Assembly (NCBI RefSeq): GCF_028736215.1
Contig: NZ_CP117883.1
Coordinates: 1,054,001-1,118,000 of the forward strand
Length of the DNA stretch: 64,000 bases
Direction: 5' to 3'
From: Mucilaginibacter sp. KACC 22773
GTDB taxonomy: Bacteria > Bacteroidota > Bacteroidia > Sphingobacteriales > Sphingobacteriaceae
Shown one piece after another: positions 15,103-22,951 of the stretch. Made by a program: the position numbers and the translations under genes. Position 1 is the first letter of the stretch. Each line of letters starts with the position of its first letter. The notes below the pieces were generated by a model, which saw only the letters and a list, made by a program, of their open reading frames with translations, searched no databases and had not been told where the DNA came from.

Positions 15103-18100
15103 TTAGTTTTGGGCTGGGGTTTTGGTGGTATCCGCAGGCGCTGCTTTATTGTCGCCGGTATCAGGTACTACAGGTGCGGCATTTTTGCTTGATTTGCCAC
15201 CGTTTAACACATCCAGTTTTTGTTTGGCCGTTGGCAGTATATCATCATCGGCTTTATAGTTATCAATAATACTTTGCAGGGTTGCTTTAGCCTGGAAATT
15301 GTCTTTCAGGGCCCGGTAGTTGTCGGCTAATAAAATATATGTTTTGGCTACCCAATAATCGTAGTTTGGCATCTCCTTAGCCAGGTCAAAACACATTTTT
15401 TGCGATGTTTTGTACCGGCCTTTTAAATACTCCACCTGTGCTACATTGTATTTTGCTTCGGCTGCGGCAACTGTTTTGGTGTTGGTTATGGTGTAGTTTA
15501 ATTCCTTAATTGCGGTGGTTGTATCGCCCCTTTGCAAATAAGCCTTACCTGCATATAAACCTGTGCGGAATTTATCTTCCTGCGCGGTTTTATCGTTTTC
15601 TCTAACCAGTTTTACATAGTTCAGCGCGTCGTCCGGCATTTTCATTTCGGCATAGCAAAGCAACAGGTTATTAATGGCAAAGGTATAATCGGCCTTATAT
15701 TCTGAATTGGTTTCCAACCGTTTCAGAAATACCACTGCTTCGTTATATTTTTGCTGGCTAATGTAAAGCTTGGCCATCGCTATTAATGATTTTTCGCTGT
15801 AGGCGCTTGTCCAGTCGTTTAATATCAAATTATAGTCCACTACTGCTTCCTGTGTCCTGTTCAGGTTGGTTAAGCTTTGCGCCCTTATAAACCTTGCTTG
15901 TTTTTCGTAAATCTGCTTGCCCGGGAACTTATCAAAGTAAGCGTTTACGGCACCTAACGCGCCTTGCCAGTCGTTTTTTAAATAAAGGTTGTTGGCAGCA
16001 GTTATCATAATGCTTTCCTGGTCGGCAGCGGTGTAGTTACCTATTGGTGTGGTAGCCGCATAGCTAATAAATGTTTGGGCATCACCTTTGTCTGTATAAA
16101 TTTTTTCTATCTGTTTAAGCGCCTGTTTAGCCTCATCGGTTGATGAGTAATCCTGGATCACTTTTTTGAATGATTCAACGGCCACATCATCATTACCGGC
16201 ATTGTAATCAATTAAACCAATAGTAACCAGCGCACGCGGGATGTAGCTGCTGCGCGGGTATTTCTGAATCATGGCCTGCAAATCTGTTTTGGCTTTATCG
16301 CCGTTTGTTTTCAGGAAATAAGTGTAGGCTATCTCGAACGACGCATCATCGGCATAATCAGAATTTGGGAATTTGTTCAGCACATCGTTCAACGTGCTTA
16401 TCTTGGTATCCAACGAGCCCTGCAATCCCTGGATCATGCCACGCTGAAACAATGCGTAATCTTCGCCCTGGCTATGCCTGGCAATAATGCGGTTGTAGTA
16501 ATCAAGCGCTTTGCCGTAGCTTTTAAGCACAAAGTAGCTATCGCCAATACGGGTTACCGCGTCGTTTTGGGTACTTTCGTCTTTTACGTCGCCGGCCAGG
16601 AACTTTTCAAAATAGTTAGCTGCTTTTTTGTATTGCTCGCCATAAAAGGCAGCGTAACCCACGGCGTAGTTGGCATAGTTGGCCACTTCGGTTTCCTTAG
16701 CCTCGGGCATATCTAAAAACCGCTCAAAGGTTTCAACCGACTCGGCATATTTACGTACCTCGTACATGGCTTCGGCCATCCAGTAAGTGGTAAGGGCTGC
16801 GGTTTTTGGGTCGATAGGGTTTTTTAGCGACCGAAGAAAAATACCTATGGCGTTTTCAAAGGCGCGCTCGTTATAAAACTCCAATCCACGGTAATAGGTA
16901 ACCTTTTGATAAGCTATCTGAGCACTTTCTGATTTATTGGGGATGGGTTCCAGGATGTCAACCGCTTCTTTATAATTACGGGAGTTTAGCAGTTCTTCGC
17001 CTAATAAAACCTTCATCTCATCATTACGGCGCGAGCGCGGATAGTTTTTAAGATATAAACGCGTGGCGGCAAGGGCTTCGGTATTAAAATCCAGTTCGTA
17101 TGATAGCTTGGCGTACTCATACAAGGCATCTTCCTGTAATTGCTTGTCGTAATTAAGCTTTGATGCATTAAGGAAAGCGTTACGTGCACTTTGCTTGTTG
17201 TTCATTTTCAGGAAAACATCGCCTAAGGTGTAGTTGCCATTTTGGCTGTATACATCTTTTTGCTCCACCAGTTTTTCAAGTTCGCTGGCCGCCTGGGCGT
17301 AGTTGCCCACCTTGTAAAAGGTGTAACCTATCTGATAGCTATCCTGTGTGTTTTGGGTACGCCCCTGGTCACGGTCCTGGAAACGGCCGTAGTACTTAAC
17401 AGCATTGTCAAAATTGCCTTTGGCAAAGTACGATGCGGCAATGATGCGCAGCATTTCGGTTTCGTTTTGCTGGTGGGTGTTATTAACAATAGGTACCGCG
17501 TAGTTTATTACATCGTCATAGCGTTTATCTAAAAAGTAAACTGCCGAAATGTAATAAGGGTAGCTGTTTTCGTATTTTTTTGATTTTTTTAACCGCTCAA
17601 AGTTTACCAATGCCAGGTGGTAATCTTTGTTGAGGTAGGCTATGTAGGCAAAGTAATAAGTTGCATCCTCGGTAAATTCGGTTTTTTTGGCTTTTACTTC
17701 CGCAAAAAGCAATTGGGCTTCTTTATAATTACCTAACGAAAAATAAGCGTAGCCTTTGCGAAATTTATACTCGGTATTATCATGGCCGTTAAGTTCGCCG
17801 GCCTGTACTTTATCAAACCATTCAATTGATTTTTCGTAGTTGCCCTGCTTAAAATATGATTTGCCTATCTGGAAATAAGCCAGTTTAGTAAGCGGATTTT
17901 CAGGATGTTCTTTAATGAAACGCAGAAACATGCTTTCGGCATCGTCATTATTAAGGTTAAGAGCGCAAAAGGCTTCGTAATACTGGCTGTTTTCTTTTAC
18001 CAGCGACAAATCCGACTCGAATTTGGGCTGGTTGGTAGTTTTTAGCCGGGCAGTTTCTAATAGCCGGAATTGCTCGGCCGCAGATGCATATTTTCCTTTA

Positions 18101-18231
18101 CTCATCAGGTCGATGGCGGTATGGTAAGTGCGGTAAACCTGGGTAGATGGATTTTGCTGTGCCAGAGCGGTTGAAGCTATAAAAACAGGAATTAGCAGGG
18201 GGATGTATCTTTTTTTGATCATAAAGCGCAT
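15103..18231 (-). CDS. large exported tetratricopeptide-repeat protein
   Basis: A 1042-residue protein with a signal peptide (KKRYIPLLIPVFIASTALAQ; the ATG at 18231 or 18222 could be used). Most of it is TPR repeats: many copies of patterns such as AYFQIGKSYFKQGNYEKSIEWFDKV and ASFEIAYTYFLKTNGDKAKTDLQAMIQKYPRSSYIPRALVTIGLIDYNAG. It should be a periplasmic or outer-membrane-attached scaffold. The C-terminal tail is Ala/Pro/Asn/Asp-rich. It is the first gene of the TPR-barrel-HU/SPOR-ExbB-ExbD-TonB block, suggesting a multiprotein envelope complex; its partner specificity is unknown. Confidence 0.92.
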   Translation of the reverse strand: MRFMIKKRYIPLLIPVFIASTALAQQNPSTQVYRTYHTAIDLMSKGKYASAAEQFRLLETARLKTTNQPKFESDLSLVKENSQYYEAFCALNLNNDDAESMFLRFIKEHPENPLTKLAYFQIGKSYFKQGNYEKSIEWFDKVQAGELNGHDNTEYKFRKGYAYFSLGNYKEAQLLFAEVKAKKTEFTEDATYYFAYIAYLNKDYHLALVNFERLKKSKKYENSYPYYISAVYFLDKRYDDVINYAVPIVNNTHQQNETEMLRIIAASYFAKGNFDNAVKYYGRFQDRDQGRTQNTQDSYQIGYTFYKVGNYAQAASELEKLVEQKDVYSQNGNYTLGDVFLKMNNKQSARNAFLNASKLNYDKQLQEDALYEYAKLSYELDFNTEALAATRLYLKNYPRSRRNDEMKVLLGEELLNSRNYKEAVDILEPIPNKSESAQIAYQKVTYYRGLEFYNERAFENAIGIFLRSLKNPIDPKTAALTTYWMAEAMYEVRKYAESVETFERFLDMPEAKETEVANYANYAVGYAAFYGEQYKKAANYFEKFLAGDVKDESTQNDAVTRIGDSYFVLKSYGKALDYYNRIIARHSQGEDYALFQRGMIQGLQGSLDTKISTLNDVLNKFPNSDYADDASFEIAYTYFLKTNGDKAKTDLQAMIQKYPRSSYIPRALVTIGLIDYNAGNDDVAVESFKKVIQDYSSTDEAKQALKQIEKIYTDKGDAQTFISYAATTPIGNYTAADQESIMITAANNLYLKNDWQGALGAVNAYFDKFPGKQIYEKQARFIRAQSLTNLNRTQEAVVDYNLILNDWTSAYSEKSLIAMAKLYISQQKYNEAVVFLKRLETNSEYKADYTFAINNLLLCYAEMKMPDDALNYVKLVRENDKTAQEDKFRTGLYAGKAYLQRGDTTTAIKELNYTITNTKTVAAAEAKYNVAQVEYLKGRYKTSQKMCFDLAKEMPNYDYWVAKTYILLADNYRALKDNFQAKATLQSIIDNYKADDDILPTAKQKLDVLNGGKSSKNAAPVVPDTGDNKAAPADTTKTPAQN

Positions 18232-18453
18232 ACTAACGATGATGCTAAATTAGCGAAACGAAAATGGCTAATTAACACAAGTAGTTAACAAATGTGGAAA
18301 ACACGTTTATAAAACGAAGGTAATACTAAAGATGATATGTGTGTGGAAAACTTTAAAATTGTTGATTGTTCCACAGCCATTGGGCGTTTGCCCAAAATAA
18401 CCAATTAGTGTAAATCACTGCAATTTTTTAAAACTTTAAGCGTGTTTGATAAT
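18232..18453. promoter_or_regulatory. divergent upstream region with a palindrome
   Basis: This 200-base gap lies between the divergent TPR and DUF922 genes and must hold both promoters. It contains the inverted repeat TTGGGC-GTTT-GCCCAA at 18380-18395, and two related GTGGAAAAC words (18293, 18342). No full TTTG/TAnnTTTG promoter with correct spacing was found, so individual promoters are not assigned. Confidence 0.35.
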
Positions 18454-19581
18454 ATGTTTGTTTGCGTGTGTCGCTCGATTTTGGTGTCGGCCAGGATATA
18501 CCGTTTTGCCGGTAAAGGACTTAAGCTGTTAATCATTTTGTTTTTTCCGTTGTTTTGTAATGCACAAAAAATAAACGGGCCAATTGTTTTAACCGCCCCG
18601 CAATTTTTATTGCCGGCCAACGAGTTTTACATTGCCGGGATTGTGGATGACCGGGATGACCGCGGTGCTGTAGCCTGGCTTTTACCTGCTGCGCAGCTAA
18701 CCCCAGCCACACCAAAATACAGGGTTGATCTGGTAGGGGGTACGCTACCGGCAGTTAAAGAATATATGGGCAAAAGCCTGCCGCCCGATAAAACATTAAG
18801 GCCGGTTATTATCCATATCAAAAAACTAATGGTAGATGAAACTCTGCAGCCGGGAGGTAAAGTTGAAGGCAAATTGAGTATTGTTTTATCATTTTGGTTA
18901 AAAAAGGATGATGATGACCTGCGGCTGATTGATTACCGCGGGGGGGCAAACTATACCAGGGGCACAGGGCAGCAAATGGATGTGGGCGGGCTGTTAAGTA
19001 ACTCGTTACGGGCGGGGCTGTTGTATTTTAATAGCTGGATAGATAAACAAGCTGGGGGCAATATTAAGCTGGCCAAAGGTGTAAAATTAATTTTTAGTGA
19101 TTATGCCGAACAACCCGAAGGCGACACTATTTACTATTCGGCCAAGCGGCGTTTAAGTTGGGACGATTTTCAGCAAAGGCCCCTTGCCAGTAAATATGAA
19201 GCTGAAGTTTTCCCGAGCATAGCTTATGGAGAGCATGTGGAGGTCGTTAAGGGAATAATTAACGTGCACATAAACCTAAAACCATATTTGCCCAAAAGCG
19301 CTTGCTGGGTAAAGGATGGAGGCCGTACTCCTTATAATTTAAATCACGAGCAAAGGCACTTTGATATTGTAAAGCTGGTGATGGAGCATTTTAAGCAGCA
19401 TTTGCTCAAAGAAAGACTTACGGTTGACAATTATGACGGCCCGATTAATGTAGATTACCTCGATTCGTTCAGGGAAATGAACGACCTGCAAAAACAGTAT
19501 GATGACGAAACAAACCACGGGCTTAATGTAAGCGTGCAGGAGGAGTGGAATAAGAAGATTGATAAAGAACTTAAGCCTTAG
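18454..19581 (+). CDS. DUF922 family exported putative zinc protease
   Basis: A 375-residue protein if the ATG at 18454 is used (a GTG at 18442 is the alternative). A hydrophobic signal segment LKLLIILFFPLFCNAQ is visible. The C-terminal third contains YYSAKRRLSWDDFQQRP, then NLNHEQRHFDIVKLVMEHF, with the HExxH zinc motif, and YDDETNHGLNVSVQEEW; this combination is the signature of DUF922, predicted secreted zinc-dependent proteases. The N-terminal 200 residues have no recognised domain. It is transcribed alone, away from the TPR block. Confidence 0.82.
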   Translation: MFVCVCRSILVSARIYRFAGKGLKLLIILFFPLFCNAQKINGPIVLTAPQFLLPANEFYIAGIVDDRDDRGAVAWLLPAAQLTPATPKYRVDLVGGTLPAVKEYMGKSLPPDKTLRPVIIHIKKLMVDETLQPGGKVEGKLSIVLSFWLKKDDDDLRLIDYRGGANYTRGTGQQMDVGGLLSNSLRAGLLYFNSWIDKQAGGNIKLAKGVKLIFSDYAEQPEGDTIYYSAKRRLSWDDFQQRPLASKYEAEVFPSIAYGEHVEVVKGIINVHINLKPYLPKSACWVKDGGRTPYNLNHEQRHFDIVKLVMEHFKQHLLKERLTVDNYDGPINVDYLDSFREMNDLQKQYDDETNHGLNVSVQEEWNKKIDKELKP

Positions 19582-19705
19582 ATGTGCAGATTTCAGATGT
19601 GCAGATATGCAAATTTCAGATGTGCAGATTAACGAACTGATATACAGCTATGCAAATCAAAATCATCTGTAATTTGCACATTTAAAATCTGCACATCTAA
19701 TTTCA
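19579..19705. repeat. iterated-word inverted repeat (ATGTGCAGATTTCAG type)
   Basis: Between the DUF922 gene and the next promoter, ATGTGCAGATTTCAG is repeated with variation (ATGTGCAGATATGCAAATTT, AGATGTGCAGATT) and is followed by its complement (ATTTGCACATTT, AATCTGCACATCTAA). The same words recur at 29643-29685. Confidence 0.75.
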
Positions 19706-19711
19706 TTTATT

Positions 19712-19741
19712 TTTGAAAGTTTGAAAACTTATCTATATTTG
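19712..19741 (+). promoter_or_regulatory. Bacteroidota-type promoter reaching almost to the start codon
   Basis: TTTG at 19712-19715 and TATATTTG at 19734-19741 match the Bacteroidota primary promoter (TTTG and TAnnTTTG) with an 18-base spacing. The ATG of the GbsR/MarR gene begins only four bases after the second box, so the expected transcription start falls at or next to the start codon, which would give a leaderless or near-leaderless mRNA. Confidence 0.6.
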
Positions 19742-19744
19742 TGC

Positions 19745-20251
19745 ATGGAATTGGCAGAAGCGAAGCTGAAGTTTATTGAGGCCTGGGGAAAGCTGGGTTC
19801 GGAGTGGGGCATTAACCGCACTATGGCACAGGTACATGCGCTGCTCCTGGTATCGCCCGATGCTTTGACGACCGAGGAGGTGATGGCTGAATTAAGCATA
19901 TCGCGTGGCAATGCCAATATGACCCTGCGCGATTTGATTGATTGGGGGCTGGTTGAAAAACAGCACAAAACCGGCGAACGGAAAGAGTTTTTTTATGCCG
20001 AGAAAGATACCTGGGTAATTGCACGCCGTGTGGCCGAAGAGCGCAAGAAACGCGAGCTTGACCCGGTTTTGAAGATTCTTGCCCAATTAACCGAAGTTAA
20101 AGGTGATGAAAATGAACCCGCCTATAAAACTTTTAAAACATCAATAAACGACATTAATAAACTGGCCAAAAACGTAAATACAACTTTGGATACCATGCTA
20201 AAAGCAGAAGAAAGTTGGTTTTTCGGGTCGATATTTAAAATGTTCAAGTAA
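19745..20251 (+). CDS. GbsR/MarR family transcriptional regulator
   Basis: A 168-residue winged-helix regulator with the ATG at 19745 preferred over the TTG at 19721. The DNA-binding part is ALLLVSPDALTTEEVMAELSISRGNANMTLRDLIDWGLVEKQHKTGERKEFFYAEKD (about residues 25-85), typical of the GbsR subfamily, where the recognition helix is SISRGNANMTLRDL. The C-terminal helices (REL...EETRA-like NDINKLAKNVNTTLD) mediate dimerisation. The regulon is unknown; the next gene, a small membrane protein 77 bases downstream, could be a target. Confidence 0.9.
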   Translation: MELAEAKLKFIEAWGKLGSEWGINRTMAQVHALLLVSPDALTTEEVMAELSISRGNANMTLRDLIDWGLVEKQHKTGERKEFFYAEKDTWVIARRVAEERKKRELDPVLKILAQLTEVKGDENEPAYKTFKTSINDINKLAKNVNTTLDTMLKAEESWFFGSIFKMFK

Positions 20252-20328
20252 CATTTTTTTTGAATTTTAATTTCAATTCTTTCTGAAAATTAAATAATTA
20301 AATATATATAAACACAGATCACAAAATC

Positions 20329-20703
20329 ATGAACTACTTTATTTTAACTTACTTTGTTTACCTGCTGGTAAGCATTGCATTAACTGTTTGGGTTGCCAAA
20401 GTATTATTCAAAAACGGCCGCGTTTTTTTGGTGGATATTTTTCACGGTAATAATGAATTGGCCGACTCTGTAAATAAATTGCTTGTAGTTGGCTTTTACC
20501 TTGTTAATATTGGGTATATGAGCCTGACTTTGAAAGAAACAGGTAGCATTGGCAGCGCACAGGTAGTGGTGGAGGTGCTAAGCTACAAATTGGGATGGAT
20601 AATTTTAATTTTGGGAGGTATGCACTTTTTAAACCTGGTTGTGTTTTTTAAACTACGTAGCCGCGCAAAACGGGATAAGGCTTTTAATATAAATATTCAA
20701 TAA
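20329..20703 (+). CDS. small integral membrane protein of unknown function
   Basis: A 124-residue protein with three predicted membrane helices (FILTYFVYLLVSIALTVWVAKVLF, LLVVGFYLVNIGYMSL, LGWIILILGGMHFLNLVVFF) and a basic tail. An internal acidic motif FHGNNELADSVNKLL lies between the first two. No family recognised. It follows the GbsR/MarR regulator and ends before a terminator hairpin, so the two may form a regulator-target pair. Confidence 0.75.
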   Translation: MNYFILTYFVYLLVSIALTVWVAKVLFKNGRVFLVDIFHGNNELADSVNKLLVVGFYLVNIGYMSLTLKETGSIGSAQVVVEVLSYKLGWIILILGGMHFLNLVVFFKLRSRAKRDKAFNINIQ

Positions 20704-20748
20704 ACGTAATAGAAAACAGGTGCTTTTGGGGCCTTACGTATGCCCAAG

Positions 20749-20784
20749 ATAGCAGGGGCGCGATTGGCTAACCTGCTATTTTTA
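20749..20784. terminator. hairpin terminator between convergent genes
   Basis: ATAGCAGG (20749-20756) and CCTGCTAT (20772-20779) are perfect 8-base arms, followed by TTTTA. It closes the small membrane-protein gene on the plus strand and lies just beyond the end of the response-regulator gene on the minus strand. Confidence 0.7.
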
Positions 20785-20787
20785 CCA

Positions 20788-21159
20788 TTAGGCCGCATGG
20801 TTGAGCCGTGCTTTCACACTGTGCAATAATACATCAATGTCAAAGGGTTTGGCTATAAAATCGTCCGGACCGCCATTAGTTTGGAGCACCCTGTCAGAAA
20901 CATTGTGGCTGGCCGAGATCATAATAACCGGGATGTTATGGGTTTCTTTCATGCCCTTAATGTGTTTGCATAACTCACGTCCATCTAAGCCCCCCAGCAT
21001 AATATCAAGTAAAATCAAGTCGGGATGATGCTTTCTGATCCTGTCAAAAAGGTAATGACCGTCTGAAAGTGTTTCAACCTCGTAGCCCGATTCTTCAAGT
21101 ATGTATTGTAAAACCTCCAGTATGTCCTTATCATCATCAACCGCTAATATCCGTCTCAT
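20788..21159 (-). CDS. single-domain response regulator (receiver only)
   Basis: A 123-residue receiver domain with no output domain, using the ATG at 21159. Acidic pocket ILAVDDDKD, phosphoacceptor Asp in LILLDIMLGG (about D52), Ser in VIMISAS and Lys in FIAKPFD are all present, so it should be phosphorylatable. Such proteins act as phosphotransfer partners or by protein-protein contact. No kinase lies beside it; a second receiver-only gene is 1.1 kb away. Confidence 0.92.
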   Translation of the reverse strand: MRRILAVDDDKDILEVLQYILEESGYEVETLSDGHYLFDRIRKHHPDLILLDIMLGGLDGRELCKHIKGMKETHNIPVIMISASHNVSDRVLQTNGGPDDFIAKPFDIDVLLHSVKARLNHAA

Positions 21160-21478
21160 GGTATTGTCTTTTAGTATCTTCAAAAAATGTTATTAATCAT
21201 TAATTAATAACTTTACGTGGAACATAAGCAAATGTTATACCAAATTAGCTTGATAAGTAGTTTTAAATCAGTGTAATATTGTGCTTATACTTAATTTAAT
21301 TCAAAATAAATGTAAAAACACCTGAATGAAGAAATGAAAAGATGGGGAATGTTGTAAAAACGAAACAATTTGTACTAATTCTTTGGTTCAAATTTGATGA
21401 TTGACCTTTGCTAAAGTCATCATTTTTAAATAAGAAAGAAGGAAATTTGACTTGAGGCTCCAAATTCAGCGGTTAACA

Positions 21479-21673
21479 CTATGCTTCATCCTGCCTGGCA
21501 AAAATATAACTTGCCTTTTTACATCTGGCACAGAAGTACTTTTTTATAGGTAAAAAAAACAAAACCCTTTTGGTAAACCAGCCACGGCGCATTTTAAAAT
21601 GGAAAGGGGTTCCACATTTTGAGCAATAATATACTTTTCTTGGTTTTTCGCTGATATTTTGATCGTCTGCCAT
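21479..21673 (-). CDS. tiny zinc-ribbon protein
   Basis: A 64-residue protein with two Cys pairs, YYCSKCGTP (residues about 16-24) and YFCARCKK (about 47-54), that can form a zinc ribbon. Between them lies RRGWFTKRVLFFLPIKKY, a hydrophobic, basic stretch. The same middle (RGFFARRFLFFLPIKRY) occurs in the next gene, so the two are paralogues. Possibly a DNA- or protein-binding adaptor; the function is unknown. Confidence 0.7.
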   Translation of the reverse strand: MADDQNISEKPRKVYYCSKCGTPFHFKMRRGWFTKRVLFFLPIKKYFCARCKKASYIFARQDEA

Positions 21674-21787
21674 AGTAATATAGGAATGGCAATTTACAAT
21701 TTAGCCTGTATAAAACAGTACCCCACGTCCAAATACTACCAATAAGTTAGTATTTATATACTTTTAGTTTATTTTTTATTAGTTAAA

Positions 21788-21979
21788 TTAATAAAAAACA
21801 TGTCTCTTGCGTTGGCACCGATAACAAATGTATCTTTTAATCGGAAGGAAAAATAAAAAACGCCTGGCAAAAAAACCTCTCGGGATCCTGTCTTCGAGTT
21901 CTGCCTTGCATCTTGGGCACAACGGCTTCTTTTTTTGTGGTGCCTTTGTACCTTGCTGAGGGTTTATTTGTACAACCAT
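21788..21979 (-). CDS. tiny zinc-ribbon protein, paralogue of the preceding one
   Basis: A 63-residue protein with CPRCKAEL and YICYRCQRK as its two Cys pairs and the shared central block PRGFFARRFLFFLPIKRYI. N-terminus is Gln/Pro/Lys-rich. It lies 114 bases from its paralogue in an AT-rich setting. The spacing of the cysteines and the FFLPIK motif are conserved, which argues that both are real proteins under selection. Confidence 0.7.
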   Translation of the reverse strand: MVVQINPQQGTKAPQKKKPLCPRCKAELEDRIPRGFFARRFLFFLPIKRYICYRCQRKRHVFY

Positions 21980-22237
21980 AATACAATCAGGGGTTTATTG
22001 TATTTAATTACGTTTTGTTTTTACTATCACAAAGATATGATTGTTAACAATATTTCAATCATTTAGGTTGTTTATTATCTTATTTTTATTTTTTTTAACG
22101 AAAAAGAATTTTTTTTTGAAAAAACATCAGGTTTTAAACAATCTTTTTAAATTCTTGTTAAAAGCGCGGTAAAAAGTAAATAAGAAGCTGTGATATTTCG
22201 GCTTAAATAGTGGGGATGAAGCGCAGTTGCGGGGCAA

Positions 22238-22597
22238 TTATTTTATCAGGTTGTTAACTTTCTCTACAAGTTCTACAAGATCAAAAGGCTTATTGATAAT
22301 GCCGTCGCAACCATAATTTAAAAGGTGGTCATCATTACTTAAATAAGCCGAAAATATAATAACGGGCGTGTTGCCAAATTTGGGATGCACTTTGATTGTT
22401 TTGCAAATTTCGCCGCCATTTGTGCCGGCCACGCGATAATCCAATATAACCAGATCGGGAGCGAACTCTTCTATTAGCGGTAATACGTCCCCACTGTTTG
22501 AGGTACTGCGTACTTCAAATTGTTCGTACGTGAGTGTCTCGTGGACAATTTCTAAAATGTCCTGATTATCGTCTAATACTAAAATACGCTTTGACAT
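22238..22597 (-). CDS. single-domain response regulator (receiver only)
   Basis: A 119-residue receiver domain: RILVLDDNQDILEIV, phosphoacceptor Asp in LVILDYRVAGTNGGE (about D53), Ser in VIIFSAY and Lys in GIINKPFDLVELV. No output domain follows. It resembles the receiver at 20788-21159 in length and architecture but differs in most residues, so it is not a recent copy. The partner kinase is not in the neighbourhood. Confidence 0.92.
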   Translation of the reverse strand: MSKRILVLDDNQDILEIVHETLTYEQFEVRSTSNSGDVLPLIEEFAPDLVILDYRVAGTNGGEICKTIKVHPKFGNTPVIIFSAYLSNDDHLLNYGCDGIINKPFDLVELVEKVNNLIK

Positions 22598-22951
22598 AGT
22601 AAACGTAAAGGGTGAAGAGGGCCTAAAATGTATTAAAGTATCTTTAACTAACGCTGTTGAATAAAATAACAGTAGGGGAGGCCATTATTAACGATAAATC
22701 AGCACACAAACCTAAACATTTTTTATAGAGTGACATAAAAAAAGAATATGGCTTTAGTGATTTTTTTGTTTTAATTAATTTTCTTTAAGAAAAGAAGAAG
22801 ATAGTTGAGGCTTTTGCCAGCTTTTAAGCAAATAATTAATGGCTGTTATCTTCATAAATTTATCAGTTTGCATAAAAGCTTAAATCAAATATAGTTGCTA
22901 CTTTAGTCGCATCACATTTGGCCTACGTGTCCAATTTAACAATTTGATGTA
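22598..22951. other. AT-rich gap upstream of the GntP permease
   Basis: About 350 bases without an open frame of note. It must carry the promoters for the divergent receiver gene and the GntP permease, but I see no promoter pair with correct spacing and no strong hairpin or repeat. Confidence 0.5.
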
